Source of the DNA: Xanthobacter autotrophicus Py2
GTDB lineage: Bacteria > Pseudomonadota > Alphaproteobacteria > Rhizobiales > Xanthobacteraceae
Direction of reading: 5' to 3'
NCBI GenBank assembly: GCA_000017645.1
Contig: CP000781.1
Span: 1,764,001 to 1,828,000 of the forward strand
DNA length: 64,000 bases
The position numbers and the translations under genes were made by a program. This document shows positions 40,519 to 49,535 of this stretch, piece by piece (the first letter of the stretch is position 1; every line of letters starts with the position of its first letter). The notes below the pieces were generated by a model, which saw only the letters and a program-made list of their open reading frames with translations, was not told where the DNA came from and ran no database searches.

Positions 40519-40991
40519 AGAACTTCCTCCCCCAGCGGGTCGGGCTCGAACACGATGGTGCTTACGTCGCCACCGGAAAATTGCGGCGCGTGAAGCTCGC
40601 CGGGCAGAAGGCCGAAGCCGCCTGTGCCGGTGCCGATCACGAAGCCCAAAAGCGCCATGCCGGCCAAAAGCGCGATGCTGGGCCATGCCGGGGCGAGATC
40701 CACCGACACCAGCCAGGCGGGGAGCCAGCCCGTCGGCCCGCTCTGGCTCTGGGGCGGCAGCGGCGAGGCGAACAGGGCCTCCATGACCCGTCTTCCGCTC
40801 TCCGTGTCTTTCGGGTGGTGTCGGGTTCCGGCGGCGAGGCGGGCATGGAGCGCGTCGCTTTCTTTCAGCAGCGCCCGCGCCGCCGGGTCCCGCCGCGCCA
40901 GCCGTTCGGCATCCTGCCGGACGCCTGCGGGCCAGAGGGCGCGGTCCGCGCCGTGGCGGGCGATCAGCCGTTCGAGTTCCGCGCGCGTCAT
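40515..40991 (-). CDS. probable membrane anti-sigma factor
   Basis: A 158-residue protein with an N-terminal cytoplasmic helical part (TRAELERLIARHGADRALWP, PAARALLKESDALHARLAAG), one membrane helix (PSIALLAGMALLGFVIGTGT) and a short periplasmic tail. No zinc-binding ZAS motif is seen. The role is inferred from position: it starts three bases after the ECF sigma gene and is overlapped by the CnrX-like gene. Confidence 0.7.
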   Translation of the reverse strand: MTRAELERLIARHGADRALWPAGVRQDAERLARRDPAARALLKESDALHARLAAGTRHHPKDTESGRRVMEALFASPLPPQSQSGPTGWLPAWLVSVDLAPAWPSIALLAGMALLGFVIGTGTGGFGLLPGELHAPQFSGGDVSTIVFEPDPLGEEVL

Positions 40992-40994
40992 GCC

Positions 40995-41540
40995 TCATCC
41001 TCCGTTCTGGTGCGGGCCGAGGCGGCCGCGCAGGCTCCGCCGCGCCCGCACCAGCAGGGTTTCCACCCCGGGAACCGAGGTGCCGAGGATGTCGGCCACG
41101 CGCGCATTGGAGAGACCCTCCCAATAGGTGAGCAGGATGGCTGCGCGCTGCCGCTCGGGCAAATCGGCGACCGCGGCCCAAAGCCCGAGGTCATCCTCCC
41201 GGCGCTCCATGCGCGCGAGGGCGTCCGGCGCCGGGTCGGCGGCCTCCTCGGTCCCGTCGAGGGGCAGGAAGCGGGCCTTCCGCCGGTGGTTGAGGCAGAG
41301 ATTGACCACGATGCGATAGAGCCACGTGCCGAAGGCCGCCGTGGGGCGCCAGCGCGGTGCGGCGCGCCAGACCCGAAGCAGGGCCTCCTGGGCGATGTCC
41401 TCCGCGTCCTGCGCATCGCCCAGGAAGCGCCGGGCGAAGCCGGCGGCGCGCGCCGCATGCCGGTCGCAGAGCGTCCGGAAGGCTGCCGCGTCGGCGGTGG
41501 CCACGCGTGCCATGAGGTCCTCGTCGCTCGCCTCGCGCAT
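40995..41540 (-). CDS. ECF-type RNA polymerase sigma factor
   Basis: A 181-residue sigma-70-family protein with only regions 2 and 4. Region 2 reads RRFLGDAQDAEDIAQEALLR, VWRAAPRW, TWLYRIVVNLCLNHRRK; region 4 reads LPERQRAAILLTYWEGLSNA, RVADILGTSVPGVETLLVRA. The ATG at 41540 starts close to region 2; an ATG at 41576 would add 12 residues. First gene of a sigma/anti-sigma/sensor unit that is divergent from the RND pump operon. The pump is a natural but unproven target. Confidence 0.92.
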   Translation of the reverse strand: MREASDEDLMARVATADAAAFRTLCDRHAARAAGFARRFLGDAQDAEDIAQEALLRVWRAAPRWRPTAAFGTWLYRIVVNLCLNHRRKARFLPLDGTEEAADPAPDALARMERREDDLGLWAAVADLPERQRAAILLTYWEGLSNARVADILGTSVPGVETLLVRARRSLRGRLGPHQNGG

Positions 41541-41828
41541 GGGCGTATTCGAACCCGCCTCCCATCCCCGCAACATGCCACCATGGTGCGCTCTCCCTCA
41601 ATCGGTCGCCCCGTCCCAGGGCGGGCGCCCGCCCGGCTGCTTCCGCTGCGGCGCCGCAGGCCGGCGGCGTTCTGCGGGTTTGATCCTTTGAACCCGCACG
41701 GTGGGGAAACCCTGCGGTGCCCGTTGTCCGTTGATGCGATCACAGTCCCGTGAGCCTGGACGCATGGCCGCAGGGTTCCGTCCGCCGGCGGGTTGAAAGG
41801 CCCGTTGACCACTGGAGCGCAAGAGCTG

Positions 41829-43025
41829 ATGCGGCCTGTCTTATGGATCGTGACGCCGGCGGTGATCCTCGCCGGCGCCGTCACGTGGCATTTCGGGCTG
41901 CTGACGCCCGGCCCGGACGCCCCCAAGGCGAAGGCTGTCGCCCCACCCATTCCGGTGGTGGCGGATACGGTGCGGCTTCAGGACGTGCCCATCTACGCCC
42001 TCGGCATCGGCACGGTGCAGGCCTCCAACACCATCGTGGTGAAGGTGCGCGTCGACGGCGAATTGCAGAAGGTCGCCTTCACCGAGGGACAGGACGTGAA
42101 GGCGGGTGACCTGCTCGCGCAGATCGATCCGCGCCCGTTCACGGCGGCGCTCAACCAGGCCAGGGCGGCCAAGGCCAAGGACGAGGCCCTGCTCGCCAAC
42201 GCCAAGATGGATTACGAGCGCTACAAGACCCTTGTTCCCAAGCAGGCCGCATCCCAACAGCAGCTCGATACCCAGTCGGCGCTTGTGGCCCAGTACCAGG
42301 CGGCGGTGGAGGGCGATCAGGCCGCCATCGACAATGCCCAGGTGCAGCTCGACTATGCCACCATCCGCGCGCCCATTTCCGGGCGGACCGGCGTGCGGCT
42401 CGTGGACCAGGGCAACATCGTCCACGCCTCCGACACCGGCGGGCTGGTGGTGATTACCCAGGTGAAGCCGGTCGCCGTGCTGTTCGCCCTGCCGCAGGAC
42501 CGGTTGGAGGACGTGCGCGAGGCGATGGCGCGCGGGCCGGTGGAGGTGATCGCCCTGAAGCGGGACGGCACCACGCAGATGGGCCAAGGCCAGATCCAGT
42601 TGATCGACAACCAGATCAGCTCCGATACCGGCACCCTGCGTCTCAAGGCGCTGTTCCCCAACGACGACCTGAAGCTCTGGCCCGGCGCCTTCGTCAACGT
42701 GAAGGTGCTGGTGGACACCCGCCGCGCGGTGGCGACGGTTCCCGCGCAGGCGATCCAGCGCAGCCCCGACGGGTTCTATGTCTATCGGGTGAAGGCCGAC
42801 GACACCGTGGAGCAGCGCCCCGTGAAGGTGGGCGGCACCCGCGACGGCGTCTCCTTCCTTGAGGCCGGCCTCACCGCCGGCGACCGGGTGGTGGTGGACG
42901 GCCAGTACAAGCTGACGCCGGGCGCCCGGGTCTCGGCGCGGCAGGCGCCGGCCGGCACGCCCGGAACCGATGGCGCACCCGGCGGTGGAACGCTCACCAG
43001 CGCCAGCGCGGAGAGCCCGGCATGA
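41829..43025 (+). CDS. RND efflux periplasmic adaptor (membrane fusion protein), MdtA-like
   Basis: A 398-residue adaptor with an N-terminal membrane anchor or signal (PVLWIVTPAVILAGAVTWHF), lipoyl/barrel-sandwich halves (VRVDGELQKVAFTEGQDVKA, YATIRAPISGRTGVRLVDQG), an alpha-hairpin (AALNQARAAKAKDEALLANA) and a beta-barrel (TLRLKALFPNDDLKLWPGAF). It links the inner-membrane pump to an outer-membrane channel not encoded here. The ATG at 41829 is preferred over TTG 41793. Overlaps the pump gene by four bases. Confidence 0.93.
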   Translation: MRPVLWIVTPAVILAGAVTWHFGLLTPGPDAPKAKAVAPPIPVVADTVRLQDVPIYALGIGTVQASNTIVVKVRVDGELQKVAFTEGQDVKAGDLLAQIDPRPFTAALNQARAAKAKDEALLANAKMDYERYKTLVPKQAASQQQLDTQSALVAQYQAAVEGDQAAIDNAQVQLDYATIRAPISGRTGVRLVDQGNIVHASDTGGLVVITQVKPVAVLFALPQDRLEDVREAMARGPVEVIALKRDGTTQMGQGQIQLIDNQISSDTGTLRLKALFPNDDLKLWPGAFVNVKVLVDTRRAVATVPAQAIQRSPDGFYVYRVKADDTVEQRPVKVGGTRDGVSFLEAGLTAGDRVVVDGQYKLTPGARVSARQAPAGTPGTDGAPGGGTLTSASAESPA

Positions 43026-46000
43026 ATATCTCCGCTCCTTTCATCCATCGCCCCATCGCCACCACGTTGCTGATGGCGGCCCTCGTCCTCGTGGGCGCTG
43101 TGGCCTATGCCATGCTGCCGGTGGCGCCGCTGCCGCAGGTGGACTTCCCGACCATCCAGGTGTCGGCGAGCCTGCCGGGCGCGAGCCCAGAGACCATGGC
43201 GTCGTCGGTCTCCACGCCGCTGGAGCGGCAGTTCAGCCAGATTTCCGGCGTCACCCAGATGACGTCCACAAGCGCGCTCGGCGTCACCTCCATCACCGTC
43301 CAGTTCGACCTCAACCGCAACATTGACGCCGCGGCGCAGGACGTGCAGTCGGCCATCAACGCGGCCGCCGGCCAATTGCCCAAGAACCTCCCCAGCCCGC
43401 CTACGTTCCGAAAGGTCAATCCGGCCGATGCGCCGATCCTGATCCTGTCGGTGCAGTCGGACCTCTACCCGCTGACCAAGCTCGACGATGCCGCCGACAC
43501 CATTCTGGCGCAGCAGATCAGCCAGATCGCCGGCATCGCGCAGGTTGCGATCACCGGCGAGCAGAAGCCGGCGGTGCGGGTGCAGGTGGACCCCTCCAAG
43601 ATCGCGGCCCTCGGCATGAGCCTTGAGGATGTGCGGGCCGTGCTCGCCGCCGCCACCGTGGACCAGCCCAAGGGCAGTTTCGACGGCGCGGCCCAGGGCT
43701 TCACCATCTATGCCGACGACCAACTCCTCGCTGCCACGCCCTGGAACGAGGTGGTTGTAGCCTATCGCAACGGCGCGCCGGTGCGCATCCGCGACATCGG
43801 CCGGGCCGTGGACGGCCCCGAGAATGCGCGCCTCGCCTCGTGGCAGAACGGCAAGCGCGGCATCCAGCTCATCGTGTTCAAGCAGCCCGGCGCCAATGTG
43901 ATCGAGACCGTGGACCGGGTGCGCGCCATGATCCCGCGCCTCGAGGCGGCGCTGCCGCCGGGCATCAATGTGGAGATCATCGCCGACCGGACCCAGACCA
44001 TCCGCGCCTCGGTGGAGGACGTGCAGTTCACCATGCTGCTTACCATCGCGCTGGTGGTGGGGGTGATCTTCGCCTTCCTGCGCAACCTGTGGGCGACGGT
44101 GATCCCCTCCGTCACGGTGCCTATGGCGCTGATCGGCACCTTCGCGGTCATGTACGTGCTGGGCTACAGCATCGACAACCTGTCCCTCATGGGCCTGACC
44201 ATCGCGGTGGGGTTCGTGGTGGACGATGCCATCGTCATGCTGGAGAACGTCTACCGCCATATCGAGGAGGGCCTGCCGCCCTTTCAGGCGGCGCTGAAGG
44301 GGGCGGGGGAGATCGGCTTCACCATCATCTCCATCAGCCTGTCGCTGGTGGCGGTGTTCATCCCGGTGCTGATGATGGGCGGCATCGTCGGCCGGCTGCT
44401 GCGGGAATTCGCGGTCACGGTGACCATCACCATCCTGGTGTCGGTGGTGGTGTCGCTCACCCTCACCCCCATGATGTGCGCGCTGTTCCTGAAGAATGAC
44501 CATGGCGCGAAGCACGGCCGCGCCTACATGGCGGCGGAAGCCTTCTTCGACGGCATGCTCAAGGTCTACGACACCGGCCTGAAATGGGTGCTGAAGCACC
44601 AGTTCGCGACCCTCATGAGCCTGTTCGTCACCATGGCCGCCACCGGCTATCTCTATGTGGTGATCCCCAAGGGCTTCTTCCCGCAGCAGGACACCGGCTT
44701 CATCCAGGGCTTCTCCGAAGCGGGGCAGGACATTTCCTTTGCCGCCATGACGCAGAAGCAGATGGCGCTGATGGCGGTGGTGGCGCGCGATCCGGCGGTG
44801 GAGGCCGTCTCCGGCGCGGCCGGCGCCACCGGCGGCTCGCAGACCGTGAACACCGGCCGCGTCTGGATCACACTGAAGCCGCGCAATGAGCGGGATGCCA
44901 GCGCCGACCAGGTCATCGCCCGGCTGCGGCCGCAGCTTGCCAAGGTGGAGGGCATCGCCCTGTTCCTCCAGGCGTCACAGGACATCAACGTGGGCGGCCG
45001 GCCCTCGCGCACGCAGTATCAATACACATTGCAGGACGCCAATCTCGACGAACTGAACGCCTGGGGCCCGCGCATGCTTGCCAAGCTCCGCGCCCTGCCG
45101 CAGCTGCAGGACGTGGCCACCGACCAGCAGACCAATGCGCCCACGGTCTCCCTGACCATCGACCGCGACACCGCGGCGCGCTTCGGCATCCTGCCCCAGG
45201 TGATCGACGACACGCTCTACGACGCCTTCGGCCAGCGGCAGGTGGCGCAGTATTTCACCCAGCTGTCCCAGTACCACGTGATCCTGGAGGTGGATCCCAC
45301 GCTGCAGGGTGACCCGAGCGCGCTGGAAAAGCTCTATGTGCGCTCGCCTCGCACGGGCGAGGAGATCCCGCTCTCGGCCTTCGTGAAGGTGGATACGTCA
45401 AAGTCCGCCTATCTCTCCATCTCCCACCAGGGCCAGTTCCCGGCGGTGACGCTGAGCTTCAACCTCAGCCCCGGCACCGCGCTGGGGCAGGCGGTGGACG
45501 CCATCAAGCAGGCAGAGCGCGAGATGGGCATGCCGGCGACCCTGATCGGCACCTTCCAGGGCACGGCGCAGGCGTTCCAGAATTCCCTGAGCAGCCAGCC
45601 CTACCTGATCCTGGCCGCCATCATCGCCGTCTACATCATCCTGGGGGTGCTCTACGAGAGCTACATCCACCCGCTCACCATCCTGTCGAGCCTGCCGTCG
45701 GCGGGGGTCGGCGCGCTCCTGATCCTCTATCTCTTCGGCTACGACCTGAGCGTGATCGCGCTCATCGGCATTCTGCTTCTCATCGGCATCGTCAAGAAGA
45801 ACGCCATCATGATGATCGACTTCGCCCTCGCGCGGGAGCGGGAGGAGGGGATGGCGCCGGAGGAGTCCATCTACCAGGCCTGCCTCATCCGCTTCCGGCC
45901 CATCATGATGACCACCATGGCGGCACTGCTCGGCGGGCTGCCGCTGATGCTGGGCACCGGCACCGGATCGGAGCTGCGCCGTCCGCTGGGCTTTGCCATC

Positions 46001-46156
46001 GTCGGCGGCCTGCTGGTGAGCCAGGTGCTGACCCTCTACACCACGCCGGTGGTCTATCTCTACATGAACCGCCTGCAGCGCTTTTTCGCCGATCGCCGAC
46101 GCCCGGCGCCACCATCGCCGGCGGTGATGCCGCCGCTGGATGTGGCCGCTGAGTGA
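43022..46156 (+). CDS. RND multidrug efflux pump, MdtB/MdtC-like inner-membrane subunit
   Basis: A 1044-residue proton-driven transporter with 12 helices and two large periplasmic loops, the full AcrB-type length. Features: N-terminus FIHRPIATTLLMAALVLVGA; the helix-4 proton relay GLTIAVGFVVDDAIVMLENV with paired Asp; the helix-10 Lys in LLLIGIVKKNAIMMIDFA; and GTFQGTAQAFQNSLSSQPYL. Substrate unknown; relatives export bile salts, novobiocin and other drugs. It depends on a TolC-like channel encoded elsewhere. Confidence 0.95.
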   Translation: MNISAPFIHRPIATTLLMAALVLVGAVAYAMLPVAPLPQVDFPTIQVSASLPGASPETMASSVSTPLERQFSQISGVTQMTSTSALGVTSITVQFDLNRNIDAAAQDVQSAINAAAGQLPKNLPSPPTFRKVNPADAPILILSVQSDLYPLTKLDDAADTILAQQISQIAGIAQVAITGEQKPAVRVQVDPSKIAALGMSLEDVRAVLAAATVDQPKGSFDGAAQGFTIYADDQLLAATPWNEVVVAYRNGAPVRIRDIGRAVDGPENARLASWQNGKRGIQLIVFKQPGANVIETVDRVRAMIPRLEAALPPGINVEIIADRTQTIRASVEDVQFTMLLTIALVVGVIFAFLRNLWATVIPSVTVPMALIGTFAVMYVLGYSIDNLSLMGLTIAVGFVVDDAIVMLENVYRHIEEGLPPFQAALKGAGEIGFTIISISLSLVAVFIPVLMMGGIVGRLLREFAVTVTITILVSVVVSLTLTPMMCALFLKNDHGAKHGRAYMAAEAFFDGMLKVYDTGLKWVLKHQFATLMSLFVTMAATGYLYVVIPKGFFPQQDTGFIQGFSEAGQDISFAAMTQKQMALMAVVARDPAVEAVSGAAGATGGSQTVNTGRVWITLKPRNERDASADQVIARLRPQLAKVEGIALFLQASQDINVGGRPSRTQYQYTLQDANLDELNAWGPRMLAKLRALPQLQDVATDQQTNAPTVSLTIDRDTAARFGILPQVIDDTLYDAFGQRQVAQYFTQLSQYHVILEVDPTLQGDPSALEKLYVRSPRTGEEIPLSAFVKVDTSKSAYLSISHQGQFPAVTLSFNLSPGTALGQAVDAIKQAEREMGMPATLIGTFQGTAQAFQNSLSSQPYLILAAIIAVYIILGVLYESYIHPLTILSSLPSAGVGALLILYLFGYDLSVIALIGILLLIGIVKKNAIMMIDFALAREREEGMAPEESIYQACLIRFRPIMMTTMAALLGGLPLMLGTGTGSELRRPLGFAIVGGLLVSQVLTLYTTPVVYLYMNRLQRFFADRRRPAPPSPAVMPPLDVAAE

Positions 46157-46311
46157 GCAGCATATCATTCAGGAACAAGGGCCCGGGGGGAGGGCGCGAA
46201 CGGTCAGGCGAGGTGATCAGGGCAGCACCCGAGGCCCGTGCCCTCTCCCCGGACCCGCCCCCTGCGGCCGTACGGCGGAGGGGGCGGAACAGGCATGACG
46301 GCGCAGGACGC

Positions 46312-47112
46312 TCACTCGGCCGCGATATGCTCCGGCAGGGAGAGGTGGAAATACTTCTTGTAGATGTCGTTGAGCTTGCCGTTGGCAAGATTCGCCTTCA
46401 CCCACTCGTCCACATAGGCCTTCAGCTCGGGATCGGTCTTGCGCAGGCCGACGGCCATGGGATAGGCGGCCATTTCCAGCTTCACTTCCAGGGTCTTGCC
46501 TGGGTTCTGCTCGGCCACCGTGTTGGCGGTGGAGAGGGCGGCGGCGAGCAGATCCTGCTGGCCGGTGGCAAGGGCGGTGACCGCGGTGGCCTCGTCCTCG
46601 TAGCGCACGATGTTGGCCGCCACCTTGGCGTCCTTGATGGTGCGCGAAAGCTCGATGTCGGCGGTGGTGCCGCGGGCCACCGCGATGGATTTGCCGGCAA
46701 GGTCCGCGGGGCTCTTGATGGCCATGGCCTTGGGCGCGGAGACCACCACCGGGATCACGCCGTAGGGGAGCGAATAATCCACCACCTTCTTGCGCTCCGG
46801 CGTGATGGAGAAGGAGGCGATGACCACGTCCACCTTGTTGGCGAGTAGCGAGGGCACCCGGTTGGCGCCGGACACCGGAACCACCTCCAGGGCGACGCCG
46901 AGGTCCTTGGCGAGCAGTTGCGCGGTCTCCACGTCCGAGCCGGTCTCCTTGGCCTTGTCGTCGAGCATGCCGTAGGGCGGGTGGGATACGTCGATGGCGA
47001 CGATCAGCTTGCCGCGCTGCTTGATGCCGGCGGGCGTCTCGGCGGCAGCGGGCGCAACGGCGGCGAGGCCGAGCGCGAGCGCCATGGCGCCGATGATGGG
47101 GGTCCTGAGCAT
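46312..47112 (-). CDS. polar amino-acid-type ABC solute-binding protein
   Basis: A 266-residue periplasmic type II binding protein (SBP_bac_3). The signal peptide (MALALGLAAVAPAAAE) is followed by GKLIVAIDVSHPPYGMLDDK, DVETAQLLAKDLGVALEVVP, NRVPSLLANKVDVVIASFSI and LAGKSIAVARGTTADIELS. Last gene of a four-gene leftward transporter operon (permease, permease, ATPase, binding protein). It is divergent from a sugar-acid dehydratase, so the ligand might be an acidic hydroxy compound and not an amino acid; this is inference. Confidence 0.92.
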   Translation of the reverse strand: MLRTPIIGAMALALGLAAVAPAAAETPAGIKQRGKLIVAIDVSHPPYGMLDDKAKETGSDVETAQLLAKDLGVALEVVPVSGANRVPSLLANKVDVVIASFSITPERKKVVDYSLPYGVIPVVVSAPKAMAIKSPADLAGKSIAVARGTTADIELSRTIKDAKVAANIVRYEDEATAVTALATGQQDLLAAALSTANTVAEQNPGKTLEVKLEMAAYPMAVGLRKTDPELKAYVDEWVKANLANGKLNDIYKKYFHLSLPEHIAAE

Positions 47113-47147
47113 CCTGGGGTTCCTCCGGTCAGTGTTTTTGATGGCGA

Positions 47148-47972
47148 TTACAGGCCGCTGCCGACGAACTGGCGCAATTCGTCGGTGACGGGATTGGCGA
47201 GCATGGCGCCGGGCCCGGTTTCCCAGACACGGCCCTGGTGCATGAACACCACGGTGTTGGCCACCGAGCGGGCGAACGCCATTTCGTGGGTCACCAGCAT
47301 CATGGTCATGCCCTCGCGGGCGAGGCGTTCGATCACCTTGAGCACTTCGCCGGTGAGCTCCGGATCAAGGGCCGAGGTGACCTCGTCGAACAGGATCAGC
47401 TTCGGCCGCATGGCCAGCGAGCGGGCGATGGCGACGCGCTGCTGCTGGCCGCCGGAGAGCTGCTCGGGATAGGCCTGCGCCTTCTCGGAGAGGCCGACCT
47501 CCTCCAGCACCTCGGCGGCGATGTCGCGGGCCTCGACCTTGCCGATGCGCCGCACCTTGCGCGGGGCGAGGGTGATGTTCTCCTCCACCGTGAGATGGGG
47601 GAAGAGATTGTAGCTCTGGAAGACGATGCCCACGTCCTTGCGCAATTCCAGCAGGTCCACCTTGCCGGCGTGGAGCTTGCGCCCGCACACCTCCAGCTCG
47701 CCGCCGTTGATCATTTCAAGGCCGTTCACGCAGCGCAGCGCCGTGCTCTTGCCGGAGCCCGAGCGGCCGATGAGCGCCACCACCTGCCCCGGCGCCACAT
47801 CGAGGGTGATGCCCTTGAGCACCTGGAGCGCGCCGAAGCTCTTCTCCACATTCTTGAAGCGCACCAGGGGGGCGGCGGAACTGGTCATGCGAAGGCCCTC
47901 GTGCGGATCGGCTGCGGGAATGGCGGGGGAGGGCAGAGCAGAGGAGGTCAGGGTGGGGGAGGTCAGGTCCAT
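47148..47972 (-). CDS. polar amino-acid-type ABC ATPase (GlnQ-like)
   Basis: A 274-residue ATPase: Walker A GRSGSGKST, Q-loop VFQSYNLFPH, signature LSGGQQQRVAIARSL, Walker B LILFDEVTSALDPEL and switch VTHEMAFARSV. The family usually starts near VRFKNVEKSFG. The ATG at 47972 has GAGGA six bases upstream but adds an unusual Ser/Pro-rich 28-residue leader; ATG 47888 with GAGG is the shorter choice. Confidence 0.93.
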   Translation of the reverse strand: MDLTSPTLTSSALPSPAIPAADPHEGLRMTSSAAPLVRFKNVEKSFGALQVLKGITLDVAPGQVVALIGRSGSGKSTALRCVNGLEMINGGELEVCGRKLHAGKVDLLELRKDVGIVFQSYNLFPHLTVEENITLAPRKVRRIGKVEARDIAAEVLEEVGLSEKAQAYPEQLSGGQQQRVAIARSLAMRPKLILFDEVTSALDPELTGEVLKVIERLAREGMTMMLVTHEMAFARSVANTVVFMHQGRVWETGPGAMLANPVTDELRQFVGSGL

Positions 47973-47981
47973 GGCGCGTCC

Positions 47982-48626
47982 TCAGCTGCGGTGCAGCCGG
48001 CGGTCGAACCGGCTCGCCAGAAGCGACATGGGAAAGCAGATGGCGAAATAGATCAGCGCCGCGATGGTGAAGACCGTGAACGGCTTGTAGGTGGCGTTAT
48101 TGATCACCTTCGCCGAATAGGTGAGGTCGAAGAAGTTGATCACCACCGAATAGGAGGTGTTCTTCACGATCTGCACCAGGAAGCCCACCGTGGGCGGCAC
48201 CGCGATGCGCAGCGCCTGCGGCAGGATGACGAAGACGAAGCGCTGGGTCTTGGTAAGCGCCAGGCACTCGCCCGCCTCCCACTGGGTGCGCGGCACGGCG
48301 AGGATGCAGCCCTTCCAGATCTCGCCGAGATAAGCGCCGGAATAAAGCGTCATGGCGACGCCCGCCGCCACCAGCGCCGGCACGTCGAAGCCGGCGATGG
48401 AGATGCCGAAGTAGACCACGAACATGATGACCGGCAGCGGAATGCCCTGCACCAGTTGCACCAGCAGGCCGGACAGGAAGCGCAGCAGCCGGCTCTTGGA
48501 CGCGCGGGCGAGCGCCACCGGCAGGCCCAGCAACGTGCCGCCGACAAAGCCCAGCACGGACAGCACGATGGTCCAGCCGGCGCCGCGGAAGAGGTAGGCG
48601 ATCTGCTCGATGGTCAGGCCCAGCAT
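47982..48626 (-). CDS. polar amino-acid-type ABC permease
   Basis: A 214-residue HisM/GlnP-family permease, five helices. It has GAGWTIVLSVLGFVGGTLLG, the EAA loop GAYLGEIWKGCILAVPRTQW, EAGECLALTKTQRFVFVILP and NTSYSVVINFFDLTYSAKVI. The ATG at 48626 lies seven bases after the partner permease stop; the longer frame is a shadow. Confidence 0.93.
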   Translation of the reverse strand: MLGLTIEQIAYLFRGAGWTIVLSVLGFVGGTLLGLPVALARASKSRLLRFLSGLLVQLVQGIPLPVIMFVVYFGISIAGFDVPALVAAGVAMTLYSGAYLGEIWKGCILAVPRTQWEAGECLALTKTQRFVFVILPQALRIAVPPTVGFLVQIVKNTSYSVVINFFDLTYSAKVINNATYKPFTVFTIAALIYFAICFPMSLLASRFDRRLHRS

Positions 48627-48633
48627 GGCATCC

Positions 48634-49317
48634 TCACAGCGGCGTGCCGAGACGGCGAAGGCGGGGGAAGGACACGTGCGCCACACCCATCAGGCTGAGG
48701 CGCAGCAGCGAGGCCATGGCGAGGTAGATGACGGCGATGACGAGGTAGACCTCGAAGCCGCGGAAGGTGAAGGACTGGATCATGTAGGCGACGCCGGTGA
48801 GTTCCTCCGCCGAGATCTGCGACATGATGGCGGTGGCCAGCATCATCAGCACGAACTGGCTGACGAGGGCGGGATAGACCCGCTCCACCGCCTGCGGCAG
48901 CTGCACCGACCACAGGGCCTGGGTCGGCGTGAGGGCAAGGCAGTGCGCCGCCTCGATCTGGCCCTTGGGAATGGAGCGGAAGCCCGCCCGCATGATCTCG
49001 GCCGTATAGGCCCCCACATTCACCACCAGCGCGATCACGGCGGCGGGGAACGGCCCGATCTTGGCCCCGAGAACCGCGAGGCCGAAGAACAGCCAGAACA
49101 CCTGGATGATGAGCGGGGTGTTGCGGATCGCCTCCACATAGAAGACGACGGCGCGCTGCACATAGGGCGGCCCGTAGAGGCGCCCCACGGCGCACAGGGT
49201 GCCGAGGATGAATCCGGGCAGCACCGATGCCACGGTCATGCCCAGCGTCAGCCAGACGCCATTAAGGAGGTCAGGCCAATACTCGTTCAGAAATGAAAAA
49301 TCGAATTCATAGCCCAC
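48634..49317 (-). CDS. polar amino-acid-type ABC permease, first gene of operon
   Basis: A 227-residue HisQ/GlnP-family permease with LLNGVWLTLGMTVASVLPGF, EAIRNTPLIIQVFWLFFGLA, the EAA loop GAYTAEIMRAGFRSIPKGQI and EAAHCLALTPTQALWSVQLP. It heads the leftward transporter operon, divergent from the UxaA-like gene, with a 218-base shared control region. Confidence 0.93.
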   Translation of the reverse strand: MGYEFDFSFLNEYWPDLLNGVWLTLGMTVASVLPGFILGTLCAVGRLYGPPYVQRAVVFYVEAIRNTPLIIQVFWLFFGLAVLGAKIGPFPAAVIALVVNVGAYTAEIMRAGFRSIPKGQIEAAHCLALTPTQALWSVQLPQAVERVYPALVSQFVLMMLATAIMSQISAEELTGVAYMIQSFTFRGFEVYLVIAVIYLAMASLLRLSLMGVAHVSFPRLRRLGTPL

Positions 49318-49443
49318 GGCATCAGGTCCGTTTCGCCGATGACACTATATCTGCGTTCATGACTGGCATGAATGCTTTGGCGTGCGCCAGAAGTGCACAC
49401 GAATGAGACGATGGGTCACGGATGTCTGGCCATTGGCGTCCCC

Positions 49444-49463
49444 ATAACACTGATATTTGTTAT
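49444..49463. promoter_or_regulatory. inverted repeat ATAACA-N8-TGTTAT
   Basis: ATAACA (49444-49449) and TGTTAT (49458-49463) are perfect 6-bp arms in the AT-rich centre of the divergent region between the transporter and the UxaA-like gene. Possible operator or promoter-overlapping element. Confidence 0.35.
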
Positions 49464-49482
49464 ATTTTTTGTTTGACTAAAC

Positions 49483-49495
49483 CATGTCTAACATG
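49483..49495. promoter_or_regulatory. GntR/FCD operator-like palindrome CATGT-CTA-ACATG
   Basis: A perfect 5-bp-arm palindrome whose core TGT-NNN-ACA fits the FadR-subfamily GntR half-site pattern (GTnnnAC). It lies 40 bases before the UxaA-like start, right after a TTTGACT that could serve as a -35 box. The regulator encoded at 51053 belongs to that family. Confidence 0.5.
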
Positions 49496-49535
49496 ATTGA
49501 TTGATGCACGCAATGATCATTTTTAGGGAAGCGCC

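Noticed and set aside
42782-44599. 605-residue minus-strand frame
   Set aside because: Shadow of the RND pump and adaptor genes.
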